Positions 25,024 to 35,800 of a stretch of DNA of 64,000 nucleotides are shown here, in pieces. Source of the stretch: Seriola aureovittata (taxonomy: Eukaryota; Chordata; Actinopteri; Carangiformes; Carangidae). A program made the position numbers and the translations under genes. The notes under the pieces are model-generated. The model was not told where the DNA came from. It ran no database searches and was given only the letters and a program-made list of their open reading frames with translations. The first letter of the stretch is position 1, and every line of letters begins with the position of its first letter. The stretch is from assembly GCF_021018895.1 (NCBI RefSeq), contig NC_079378.1, forward strand, positions 11,980,501 through 12,044,500. The letters run 5' to 3'.

Positions 25024-26572
25024 TGTGATCAATGGCAGTCATCATTATCCTTGCTGATTGCATTTCCCAAGGCTGCTTCACAATAAACATCAACTTGTGG
25101 TTCACTGGTTGAATAATTTTAATGTGACATAGCGGCAGCAGAAAATGTTGTATTAGCACTGATTTAACACGCCTCTGACTGTAGGAGTACTGTCAATGAA
25201 CTGAAAAGTTTATAAAAATGAGAAGAAATGACAAATTGTAACTCTGAAGCACATACACTGTTACTTGCGTATCCATTGTGGATGTGCAGGTAATCTGAAT
25301 CTAGCTCGGGAACTCTGCCAGTCACATTGAAACCTACTATATAAATAGATAGTTACTGAATGTACATTCAGTCGCTTTTGCAGAAAAAATGCCAACCAAA
25401 ACTGATATCACAAATGAGATCTGAAATAATAAAAACCTTAAGAACTTGGTTTCATCCTGAAAATCAGTTACAGATGTATGCTTCAAAGAATGTAGTAGAA
25501 TGTAGCAGCATTTATTACAACAAACTGCGGTTGACAGAAAATATTCTGCGCCCAAGGACCCTCTCCAGATGAATCCAAGCAGCATGTGAGACATTCTGCA
25601 GGCAGTGCAATAAAAACTCCATAGACATATATTTCCATAAATATGAAACCATGGCACAAACCCAACCATTTGTCAGAAGCAGTTTGCACAGAATCCATCT
25701 TCAAGGAACAGCAGGAGGAAGCTGGAGAGGTAGAGGGAGTTTGCAGCAGCCTGGGTCAACAGCAGCAGCAGCAACATGGACGATCAGCTGAGTTAGAGTG
25801 TGAGCTCTCAAGTTATAAAGACCTCACTGACTGTTTGAATGGGATTGGAGGAGTCAGCCGAAAGGATCAGCTATGAGCTTTTACGACTGACCATGAATGA
25901 ATTATCATGATCAGAGTGGTGGATTAAACAACATTCTTGCTTTCTGAATATGGGACTTTTCTTGGGAACTCGTTATTGATGGTGTGAGAAATAATCCCAC
26001 ATCAAAAGCAGTAAAAACTGATGATTCGTAGTTTAAAGTGACTCCCGCATTTCTCAGCTAATACATAACCCCCACTGATTTAAAATGACACCTCTAGATA
26101 TCCTGAGTACAGGCAAGCTGTCTGCCAGTTTGCCTCACTATACATTCAGCAGAGTGGATCAGTGTGTGCTCACGAAGCCTTATCAGAGTGTGTGCAGCTT
26201 GGCACCGACTAAATGAGAAACCCATTGCAACACCAAAGTTATTGGCAAAGCAGTGAAGCAGAAATCGTACAGTAACATTCACTCCCTGTCTGTCTGCAAC
26301 CGTATCGTCTAGAACTGGCTTCTCAAACTGCATATCAGCACTATACACATCAGCCCTGTATCACTTCCTCTCTCCTCTTCTGGATCCAACTCTCTTACAC
26401 TCTTACATACTCAACTCTCACACAGAATCCTGTCAGTGTGATGAAAAGTTTAATTTACAGGGACATCTACTAACCACTCACTAGAGATATTAGATATCAT
26501 TTACCAGAGAATATCTAATATTTTCTATTCAATTACTATTTATGTATTTTTATTACAATTTTATAGTAGTTT

Positions 26573-27770
26573 TTATGTTTTTACTTGATGTATGTGAACC
26601 CTTTGGAATGACCTGGTTTTCAGCATTAACTGATAATAAATTATCTGTATTAATAACTGGTTGAACTTCCTTTGGCATCAATAACCTCAAACAAGCACTT
26701 CCAGTAACTGCTGATCTGACCTGCACAATCTTAAGGATGAATTTTGGATAATTTTTACTAACTGCTTCAGCTCAGACATATTCCTCGGATGTCTGGTGTG
26801 AGTGGCTCTCTTCAGGTAATTCCACAGCATCTCTATTAGATTAAGGTCTAAACTCTGAGTGGGCCACTCCAAAAAGCAGATTTTCTTTGTTTGAAGTCAT
26901 GCTGTAGTAGATTTACTTTGATGTTTAGGGTCATTGTCTTGCTGCATCACCCAGCTTATACTGAGCTTCAGCAGGTGAACAGCCACCCTGACATTATCCT
27001 GTAAGATTCCTTGATAAATTTGCTTGCTTCCTTGATGTTGAGCTGTCCAGGTCCAGCGGTAGCAATGCCCCAAATCATGATGCTCCCTGCACTGTACTTC
27101 ACTTTTGGTGTTTTCATGTTTTTTTTACACCATACATAGTGCTGTATGTTCTTCCCAAACAATTCAAACTTAGTTTCATCTGTCCACAAAACATTTTCCC
27201 AGTAGTGTTGTGGAGTGTTAAGGTGCTCTTTGTAAACACACTGTGATGTTTTTTGAAGAAAGGCAGCTTCCTGCCATGGACACCATGCTCCATGATTTGC
27301 ACATGTTAGACTCATGAACAGACAGTTTGTCTAACTTTGGACTGATGTATATCTAAATTCTGAGATGACTCTGTAAACCTTTCCGTCCTTGTGCAAATCA
27401 AAACTTCTTGATCCCAACTCTTCTGAGATCTCCTTTTTTGCTAGGTGTGTTTCACATCGGCCAAGTGCTGTTATGACTCGCAAACTCTAAATGTTTAACT
27501 GTTTATTTTAATTAGTCAAAATAGCTCTAACATACACCTCCGATGTTGATTCAATGATTGGACTCAAGGTTTGATGACTCCTGACTCCAGTTAGCTTCTG
27601 ATAATGCCATTAGCCGAGGGGTTCACATTTTTCCAGCCTACACTGTGAATGCTTGAACGATGTTTGTTCATTATTGTAACCCAGAGGCAGATCTGACCAT
27701 ATTTTAGGACATATTCATACATAAATGCAGATGATTTTAAACAGTTCACTTACTTTTTCTCTCCAATGTA
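26573..27770 (-). mobile_element. Tc1/mariner-like transposon relic (~1.2 kb)
   Basis: A DNA transposon copy in minus orientation. The left end carries TATGTGAACCCTTTGGAATG (26591) and the right end carries a decayed inverted counterpart, CAGTTCACTTACTTTTTCTC (27742). An inner direct-repeat-like GGGGTTCACATTTTTCCAGC lies at 27617. This IR/DR layout is typical of vertebrate Tc1 elements. The interior encodes broken transposase pieces (described separately). Ends are estimated from resemblance to known Tc1 termini; a TA target duplication was not securely placed. Confidence 0.8.
26687..27315 (-). pseudogene. Tc1-like transposase pseudogene
   Basis: Two frame segments of a DDE transposase. The N-terminal-side piece (26968-27315) contains ENVLWTDETKFELFG, with the first catalytic Asp in WTDE, then GSIMIWG. 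The C-terminal-side piece (26687-26872) contains SLDLNLIEMLWNYLKR, corresponding to the SPDLNPIEMLW motif that precedes the end of the DDE domain, and RHPRNMSELKQL. They are in different frames and separated by about 95 bp of decayed sequence. The N-terminal DNA-binding domain upstream (27316-27600) is not open. The copy cannot make a full transposase. Confidence 0.85.
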
Positions 27771-27779
27771 TCTTTTTTT

Positions 27780-27905
27780 CCCCCCCTGTATTTATTCAGG
27801 GTAGTGTCACTGGGCACATTCACACAGTCCAGGGATTGAACCAGCAACAGTCCACTTACAAGCTTGCTCCTCTAATTTTTAGGCCACCATATTTATTTCC
27901 TCTTG
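27780..27905 (-). repeat. SINE-like remnant, minus orientation
   Basis: GGGATTGAACCAGCAACAGT at 27834 is the reverse complement of a B-box/GGTTCGATCCC-type sequence. CTCCTCTAATTTTTAGGCCA at 27867 matches the usual fish SINE-like segment CTTCTCTAACTTTTAGGCCA. It sits directly beyond the right end of the Tc1 relic. Confidence 0.55.
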
Positions 27906-28899
27906 CTTGAGCAATTGTAACAAAGCAATTTCCATGCAGAAAAGATAATAATTATGAAAAAGCCTGCCGAGTGCCCATTTCACAAGTAATGATATTGTCT
28001 AAAATGTCATTATTTATCACCCTTCTCTTTTCTCTTGATCACAACGTAAGTGGTTTTCCATCAAACTGTAACTGATTTACTTGGCAGGTACAGCTAGTTT
28101 TCAAAATTTAGCTGAAATGAAAGATTGTTAGACTGTTTTATGTTGTTGTTATGTAAGAGCATCACATTAAAGCTGTATGTGGCTTTGGTTATGTGTTGAG
28201 TGAGTTATAGCTGTTTGTTTTGAAGAATTTCAGTGATTGTTTCAGTAGAAGTATTCATTCCCAAACTATAGAAATTCTTTACTCCTAGTTTCAGCTTGGA
28301 GCTCATGAATAAGGATGCAAACTGTTACTATCGTTCAAAGTGACAGTGATCTCTACAGAGAGGTGACAGACGCAGACACATAAAGGGCTAAGAGAGCTGG
28401 TTTCAAAGCAGCAGGAAAGCAACAGCTGAATCATCATTGAAATATCAGCAATACACTTTCATCTACAATAACTATTTTAGTCTCCTCGCATTGGGTGTTT
28501 CTTGCCTCAATTAGGATTCAGGAACACATACAGTACCTCAGTTAGCAGTTCACCAGTGGGGTAGTCGTGCTTTTGGCAAATGACTTTTTTTAAAAAAAAT
28601 ATGCCAATGCCTGTCTATCTGCCTGACTATCATAAAACATCTTGGTGAAGCAACTGAAGTCAAAAGTGTATACCTGCTGTATAGTTTGTTCTCTTCACTC
28701 TTCTCTACAGCAGAGAAGTTTATATCTATCAACAAAATTGTGTTATTATGTTGTGTATTGAACAGATTTTTGGTGTGCCATATCATGTAGAAGTGTTTTT
28801 GCAGAACATTATGATGTCACAGTGAAGTTGCCTTTGACCATTTGGATATAAAATGTCACTTCATCACTTATCCTATTAGGCATTTTGTGCTAAATTATG
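27906..28899. other. No gene seen
   Basis: AT-rich sequence between the SINE-like remnant and the three-unit repeat. The frame 28550-28786 (minus) has no recognisable domain. Nothing further supported. Confidence 0.5.
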
Positions 28900-29390
28900 T
28901 CATAATTAGCGTTAATTTGTGAGTAATGGCCCTTTGTCTTGTCACATTGGCCACCAAATTCTAATCAGTCCATCCTTGAGTCCAAGTGAATGTTTGTGCC
29001 AGATGTAATGAAATTCCTACAGGGCCTTCCTGATATATCGCCTTCACAGTGACATGAGGTCACCGTGACTTTGAACTTTGACGACCAAAATCTGATAAGT
29101 TCATCCTCAAGTCCGGGTGATTTTGTGTGCCAAATCTGAAGAAGCTCCCTCAAGGCGGTCTTCACATAGCACATTCAAGATGCCAAAAATGTGTTTTGTG
29201 AGGTCACTGTAACTTTGACCACCACAATCTTATTGGTTAATCTTTGAATCCAAGAATCCAAAGTTTGTAACAAAGTTGAAGAAATTCCTTCTAGGCTGAG
29301 ATATCGTGTTCACGAGAATGGGACATACAGACAGACGGACAAGCCAAAAACAAAACGCCCCCGGCTGTGGCTGTCACCAGTGTGGAAACA
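28900..29390 (+). repeat. Three-unit repeat with nuclear-receptor-like half-sites
   Basis: Three related units of about 130-138 bp, aligned on CCACCAAATTCTAATCAGTC (28951), CGACCAAAATCTGATAAGTT (29082) and CCACCACAATCTTATTGGTT (29219). Each is followed by a TTGAGTCC/TCAAGTCC-type phrase, a GTGCCAGATGTAATGAA-type phrase and TTCCT/CTCCCT. Units 2 and 3 start with GAGGTCACCGTGACTTTGAA and GAGGTCACTGTAACTTTGAC. The block ends GGACATACAGACAGACGGAC. This matches a common teleost interspersed repeat whose class I cannot name with certainty. Confidence 0.65.
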
Positions 29391-30579
29391 TAAAATGCTA
29401 TTCCCACTGGGTCTTTTAGCAATATTGGAGAATGAAAAACATATTCAGTCCCATCCAACGGCCTCCATTAGCTTTTTTGCAAACTATTTCCAACAGAAAT
29501 GTACCATACCATAACTGCAGTCAATGTTATTTATTATTTTCAGGTCTACATTTTTTCATGCTCAATAACACAATATGTGGTTTTCTCACAAACTGCAGCC
29601 CAGTCAAATAGAAAATCGCCTCCTACCTGCATGCTGTTTTGGATGTAATAGCAGAGGACTACTGCCTAATGGAGACTCAAGTAGCTTTTAGAGTCATGAA
29701 CTATATGATGACCTGTAGGACCCATGAAGCAAATAAAAGAGAGCTGATTTTGTTCAGTACAGGGTCAACAACGACAACACAAAGAATAAGCAGATCCTCA
29801 AAGGTAGAGAAAGAATATAAATACAGTTGCACTTGCACCCTCAGCCCTGGTGAAGCGGATTTAGCCAAAGAAAATAATTACCAAGCCCCCACTCCTGCTA
29901 ATAGATTGAGACTGGGAACAAGCTCAAGCGTTGATTACATTTTTAGCATCCATCCCCCTCTCTCCTCTACACCTGCAGTGTAAGTTGCAGTAATCTCAAG
30001 GCCTTTCACAGCTCTTGCTGAGGCCTGCAAGCTGCTGCCTGATGATCCCACGAGTATACACATTTAAAATTGCCTGGATGTGGCGACTGGAGGAGGTGGC
30101 CGCCTCTGGCTGTATGTGGCCTAACTGAACCCCAATGACGACAGACCCTGGACTAACATCCAAAGTTACCCTGCCCAAATACCGCAGTGACCTTGTTGGA
30201 AAAGTTTCAGAGGCACAGACAGAAAGGCTGATTTTAAGTAACTTGAAGTGGAAGGTACATTGAAACAAGTAAACACTTAACTCTTTCTGAACATACTCAC
30301 TGCCACTTCCCCTACCCAACTTAACACACGTGACACGTTATGACATCCTCCACCTCCTCGGCAACAACATAAGAATCCTCCTTTACTTCCACGGCCTGAT
30401 CAAATCACAGCATGTCCAGTTAGCATGATGGATTGTGTACAAAATAAAACTGATATCTGTTGGTCCAGGTGGATGGACGATGGCACTTATGAATGTTCCT
30501 GGGACAAACCGGGACCCAGTGTACCAGTGAGCTTTCTCTATTCCTGTCTCGATAGGTAACAGAAAGAGAATGGTGCACT
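29391..30579. other. No gene seen
   Basis: Unique-looking sequence. The frames 29639-29983 (plus) and 29996-30319 (minus) show no domain, splice context or codon bias that I can support. The segment 30340-30580 may be the decayed 5' part of the LINE that follows. Confidence 0.4.
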
Positions 30580-30659
30580 CTGCTCAGTCATCAAATCCAA
30601 CCGTGTTAACAATTCCATACCATGTCCAGTCTGCTCAGAGCCCCTCCAGTAATTCTACA

Positions 30660-31020
30660 AAGCCAGCTCTGCTGAATATTTGATCTCTTACCAACAAGTC
30701 ATTTTTAATTAATGACATTATCACCACCTATAATCTTGATTTTATGCTTTTAACTGAAACCTGCCTAGATAATAGTAGCAGTGCACCAACTCTCATTAAG
30801 TCAGCCTCTCAAAACTTTCTCAAACTTCAAATCTCCTGACCTGACAGAGAAGGTGGTGGTGTTGTTGCTATATTCAAAGACTCATTTCAATGCAAGCAGT
30901 TATCATGTGGTGATTTTGCTGCTTAGAATATATTTGCATTGTGTTGACAGGGTCACAAAAAATCCTGCTGTTAACAATTTACAGACCTCCAAGGTCCTTC
31001 AAATATATTGTTGACAACTT
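30660..31020 (+). pseudogene. Broken AP-endonuclease segment of the LINE
   Basis: Reads ...KPALLNI, an in-frame TGA at 30681-30683, then SLTNKSFLINDIITTYNLDF and MLLTETCLDN; the usual LTETWL motif has lost its Trp. A frameshift near 30815 moves the GGGVV-like segment (GAGAAGGTGGTGGTGTTGTT) out of frame. Confidence 0.7.
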
Positions 31021-32052
31021 TACTGAGATGTTTTCTGTTATCTCGACAGATCTCTCAACAATCTGAAACTTTTGATTGAAGAGGCATGTGAAGGGGCTCG
31101 CACACACTGTATTTGGTTATTAGCAAGGGAGCTGATATTTCTATCACTGTTGTCAGGGACGTTGGCCTCTAGGACTATTTCTATGCTTTCTTTGATATAT
31201 ATTGGTATAAACAGTAAATGAACATAGCATTGAGTTTTTTAATGGAAGCCATTTGTGTATCAGTGAGCCTTACATCAGATTCTGTTTTTGACTATAAAGG
31301 TCTTTGATGCCATTGCACCTGAAAAGGTAAAAATCATATCTGGCAAGCAGAAAAAGCACCATAGAGAAAACACTCAGGCTGTCACACGTCAGAAAAGAAA
31401 GTAACGGAAAGCTGAGTGCAAAAAAAGGAGCAATGTTCAGACTCACTACAAGAACTTTAAAGGGAGGCGTCGTATTATTAACTCTGAAATAAAAAAGACT
31501 AGACAAGCCTTTTTCTCTAACGTCATCAACAGGAATATCAACAACTCCGAGAAGCGAACTAATCCCCGAACTTCCTAACTCATGCAATGAGCTTCTCATC
31601 TTTTTTTTTAAAGGGGAAAATAATGTAACATATCAGACTGTCCATAAATTTCTCTATGTCAACCAATGGAGCCAGACCACTGCTTCAGTCACACAGAAAC
31701 ACTTTTGCTAGATTGTCAGCATTCAGTGTTATAATACTGGAAACTACTAAAACTCTGGAGCATGTAGTTAAACATCTTAATTCATCCACCTGCTGTTTTG
31801 GCACCCTGCCAACAAGCTTCTCCAAAAATGCTTTCAGTTGCTTGGAAATGGATGTGCTGAAAATTGTCAATGGCTCACTTCTCTCAGGCATTTCTCCAAA
31901 ATCAGTGAAAAGCACATGATGTTATGCCCGCTCTAAATAAAGGCAGCCTGGACCCTTCAATATTAAATAACACAGGCCAATCTCTAATCTTCTCTTTATT
32001 GGAAAAATTATTGAGAGAGCTGTTTTGACTCATCTTAACTTTTTAAAGGTCT

Positions 32053-32340
32053 TTGGCGTTTTGGACAGATTTCTGTCTGGTTTCTGATCACATCACTGAG
32101 ACAACATTGATCAAGGTGTTATATGGCATTCATCTAAATAGGAATTCAAGTAAAACATCAGATTTGGTGCTGGGTGATCTTAGTGCAGCCTTTGATACTG
32201 TGAAGCATAAAATACTTCTTGACAGACTGGAGAAGTGTGTGGGATTATCAGATACAGTCCTCAATTGGATTCAGATGATACCTCTAAGGCAGGGGCTATG
32301 TTGTTGCCATTGCTACACACAGATGGAACCAACTTCCTGA
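32053..32340 (+). pseudogene. Reverse transcriptase fragment of the LINE
   Basis: The frame contains DLVLGDLSAAFDTVKHKILL with the catalytic-box-A Asp context, followed by DRLEKCVGLSDTVLNWIQ. The YMLPLG/FADD-containing central and C-terminal RT domain is missing: the sequence jumps from the thumbward WIQ to the ORF2 tail (AGATGGAACCAACTTCCTGA). Confidence 0.75.
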
Positions 32341-32461
32341 TGATAAATGTGCCCCAACTCTGGCCACTTTTAAATATAAATCAAAAACTCTACTGTTCTC
32401 CTTTGGTTCTGACTTTGATTGATTGGTTTCTCTACTGTACTTGTATTTCCCTTGTTGCATT

Positions 32462-32758
32462 TGTGCAACAAAGGTTAGACAGTAATGAAGTACATTTACT
32501 TGAGTACTGTGCTTCAGTATATTTTTCAAGTATCTGTACTTTACTTGAGTATTGTTTTTTTTTTTTGAAAACTTATGACTTTTACTCGACTACACTTGAA
32601 AGACAAATACTGTACTTTTCACTCTACATTTCTATTTGTTACTGTGAACCATGGCTGTTAATTTAATTTTATTTTTAAAAAAAGCAATACGCCATAGGCT
32701 GTGTTCATCACAGGAGAAAAAACAATCACAGCCGACTAGGGAAACATACAACTTATTA
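32462..32758. mobile_element. Short hAT-like non-autonomous element nested in LINE 3' region
   Basis: Contains GTACATTTACTTGAGTACTG, CAAGTATCTGTACTTTACTT and GACTTTTACTCGACTACACT. This is the signature of a very common teleost non-autonomous DNA element. It lies between LINE 3' sequence on both sides. The heptamer TTGCATT occurs at 32455-32461 and again at 32759-32765, compatible with a degraded target-site duplication of hAT size. Terminal inverted repeats are no longer clear. Confidence 0.6.
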
Positions 32759-32950
32759 TTGCATTGTAACTGTATTATTTTCATTTTATGTATTTTATTT
32801 CATTTTATCTTTTTTTTTTATCTCATCTTATTCTGTCTTGTTCTGATTTTTATTGCTTTATTGTTTTGAATGCAGTTTTAATGCTTTTCTTCATATGTGT
32901 AAATCACTTTGAATTGCCTCTGTGTTTGAAATGTGCTAAAAGTTGTTATA

Positions 32951-34945
32951 GTGAAAACATGTTTAATATGTCTGATATAGCTATACTACGTATATATGTT
33001 GTATATTAAGGTAATGTACCAAATGGTATCTATTTTTCATGATCCTATGTAGTTTAATGCATTTAATCCCATCACTGATCCCCCATGGTGTACCTTGTAT
33101 CACCTCCAAGCTTCCATTAAGTCTTAGCTCTTAACACTAGATATTGGCAAATGGTCCGTCCACAAGACATGGCAACAAAATTTGCTGATGATGCAAGACC
33201 TGCATTAGTTAATATTGTGTGTAGGGGGTGTAAATTCCATTGTTTTTAGAAAGGGTTAAGGTTATGGTTTGGGCAAAGTCAAATTTTCAGTGCTACTAAC
33301 CATCGCTTAGACTTTGACGTAACTAGACATCATTATAACATGCATCTATCAATTCATGAAATTACAAATTTTGATGAGCAGTTAAGAGATAACCACACAT
33401 CCTACAGAGTATTGTAAGCTGTGTATGCAGATGAAACTCCACAAAACTTTCACAGAAATCTAAGGATAACTGAGGACCAAAAAGTAGCAGCAAGTATAAA
33501 GAAGAAACTCTTCAAATGACAACCACCACGGGTAAAATAATGAGGATGGAGGGTGCCCTCGCAGTTTCACCGAGCACGATCAAGTCGTTGGCAGGTGAAA
33601 GTAATTTTTTCCCCCCACATACGTGCAGATCAATGCTGCAGAGCACTGACACTTGAAAAACAAAAAAAGGGAACAAGAGGAAGACAGGGATGTACGCAGA
33701 AAACATAACTTTTCTTCTTTCTCTTCAGTCAAAGAAAAAATGGTTGAACCCTTTTATCTGAGTTTTATCTTTCATCTAAATTCTGTCTGTGAACATTTGC
33801 CTTAAGAAGACTCTTCATCTTCTTCATTCTTTTTTTCCTTTCTCTATAGGTCACAACTTTGCTTCAGTGGCAAAGGCTGAAGTATTTTGCGAGGATGTCT
33901 CTTTTGACAGGAGAAGAAATTCTTTCTTTGTTTCCTCGCATAAATGTAGCAGTTTCAACACCTAATTACACATCAACTGGTGCTAAAAGTGCAATGATGA
34001 CACTAAAGTGTAATATCATTTATAGTTTACCATACTATTCTTTTGAGAATTCTTTGTCAAAGTTAGGAAAACTTAAAACACTTTTTACTGCTCAAAATCA
34101 TAATTAAAATTAAAATGATAATTAAATAATGCTATCAAGTATTTCAAACAGAAATTTTTGCTGCAAACAATAAGTGTGTGACTTTTCTTTTAATCAAAAT
34201 ATTCATTGTATTAGCAGTCATTCCAAGCATAAACCCACTGCATAAAAGGGAAATTAATTTAGTCTCTGATGTTTTCCCAAGAGGCAAGAGGAATTGGTTG
34301 GCAGTACTTGAGTTTCCACAATCATGCCATACCAATGGTGTTTTCATTACCATCAGATGAAGCAAACATAGGAAGCTAATTTCCACTTTGATGACAGCCC
34401 TCAAATTATAATTAGTATGTTTCCCCCTGAGCTAATGAGAGACAATGTAATCACTTGATAATGTGGCCATTTCTTTCCCCCCATGTAATTACAATATAGT
34501 CATTTGTTTGTTGATACATAAAGGTAAAGATATTTTGTCCCATCCTTTAATTCTTTAAAGTTCATTATTAGGTCATTGTGGACAGTTGATTGCACCTTCA
34601 ATTAAGAGGCACATGGTGTAGAGTAAAAATTGTTCAGCTTTTCTGTGTCAGTGTGGCAAAACAAGAGGACTTAATATGGTGACACGTTGCTTTTCATTGT
34701 TTGATATGTCAACTTTCATAGAATTTGCTGTTCATTGGCTCACCCCACTTAAGTTTACCTTAACCTATGAAGTATTTGCCTCCCAAGCAGGTCTGCTTTG
34801 GACAACCATGTTTCCTTAAAACCACATTCATATGCAGTCATTTTGAATTATCAACTGTCAACTAACCTTTGTATATCTATAGCAAACTAATCTCTGTCAA
34901 GGCAAATAGGAGCATTATCCATTATCCAGCCCTGTCAACTAACCC
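32951..34945. other. No gene seen
   Basis: AT-rich sequence. The minus frame 33512-33706 has a short G/C-richer core (33540-33660), but no domain or convincing splice pair was identified. Confidence 0.4.
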
Positions 34946-35800
34946 ATGATACTATAAATATATACTGCATTTTCCTACTCTTTATCCAGTCTTTGCTTAA
35001 TCACGTTAATGTTGTGTAAGGTTTGGAAAAATCTTCTATTTCCTTCCACCAGATTTAAAATGCCTTAGTAGACAAGCATCAGCTATTTTACTATGCTACA
35101 TAAATCAAAGAAGTGAAGTTCACAGTTGGAGAGACTTAATATTTTAAGACTAGTGTAAAGGACTTGTTAGATGAGGCAAAATAAGTAAGAAAAAAAGTTG
35201 ATGAGTTCAACAAAGTAAGAAAATCTTACTGCCTAAGATTACTACAAATCTTGCTGACACCAGTTAAAACCTAATTGGCAGTACTCCGCCTCATGAACCA
35301 TATTTTACATGAGATGTAAAGTCAAATGTGTAATTTAGTTGCAAATCAATTTGGATTCCTGGTGGGAAGCCTCTTATCCTACTAAATGAGTGGATGTGCT
35401 AACAGTTGTAGCTAAAGGAAAGCACAGTAACAACACTGCAGAAGTAGTCTATGTATTCTAACCTCATTAGAAATGACAGACACAGGTGTATAACACACAC
35501 ACACGTACAAACACACGCACGCACACACGCACGCACACACACACACGCACTCGCACAAACGCACACAAACACAGGGCTGAGATCAAGAGGTGGTAATACG
35601 GTCCATGCCAGGAAACAGGTGTTTCAGTACAGGGAAGGTTAAATCAGGACAATTCAGAGTCCACCAACAGGTGACCACATGTACAGTATTACAATTGCCC
35701 CTTTAATCACCCACTGACACAACAGTTATTCAGCCTCAATACAGCCATCATACATTCTACTTTTATTTCTGCGCACTCTCATAGAAACAATCACCGGCTT
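34946..35800 (+). repeat. Copy 1 of a near-identical 0.86-kb direct duplication
   Basis: 855 bp starting ATGATACTATAAATATATAC and ending AACAATCACCGGCTT. It matches 39406-40266 at an offset of 4,460 bp. Outside the internal CA-rich microsatellite (about 35491-35573) I found a single substitution (A at 35262 against G at 39722). Flanks on both sides are unrelated between copies. No coding potential, TIRs or retroviral signals are visible. Confidence 0.95.

Larger units (their letters stand above)
20601..26572 (-). other. 5' flanking intron, proximal part; no exon found
   Basis: Sequence upstream of the first EF-hand exon in the gene's direction. The Kazal-domain exon expected before the NAC start was not seen here or further right. 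The stretch contains CA/GT microsatellites (20769-20788, 21747-21840, 22289-22331), a non-LTR/SINE-like tail near 24905-25023 and A-rich runs at 23280 and 24776. The frames 22054-22503 and 25643-25876 are repeat-driven or unrecognised. Confidence 0.55.
30580..32950 (+). mobile_element. L2-type non-LTR retrotransposon (LINE) relic
   Basis: A plus-strand LINE copy with pieces in the expected order. The endonuclease N-terminus reads ALLNI-stop-SLTNKSFLIND and LLTETCLD (30665-30770). A distal endonuclease/linker segment lies at 31085-31560. The reverse transcriptase A box reads DLSAAFDTVKHKILLDRLE (32176-32232), and a GTNFL-type end of ORF2 lies near 32325. The 3' region ends with CACTTTGAATTGCCTCTGTG and GAAATGTGCTAAA near 32905-32940, typical of fish L2-like tails. 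Internal stops, frameshifts and loss of most of the RT domain make it dead. The clade (L2 rather than a relative) is inferred from these motifs. Confidence 0.75.

Noticed and set aside
25643..25876. Frame with a poly-Gln stretch (CAG repeat) as a coding exon
   Set aside because: The Gln run comes from a short (CAG)n; no domain or splice pair was seen.
28900..29390. Three-unit repeat as a CRISPR array
   Set aside because: Units are 130-138 bp, diverged along their whole length and lack short identical repeats with unique spacers; the context is a vertebrate genome.
33512..33706. Minus-strand frame with hydrophobic ends as an exon
   Set aside because: There is a possible GT donor near 33570, but no convincing acceptor or protein match.
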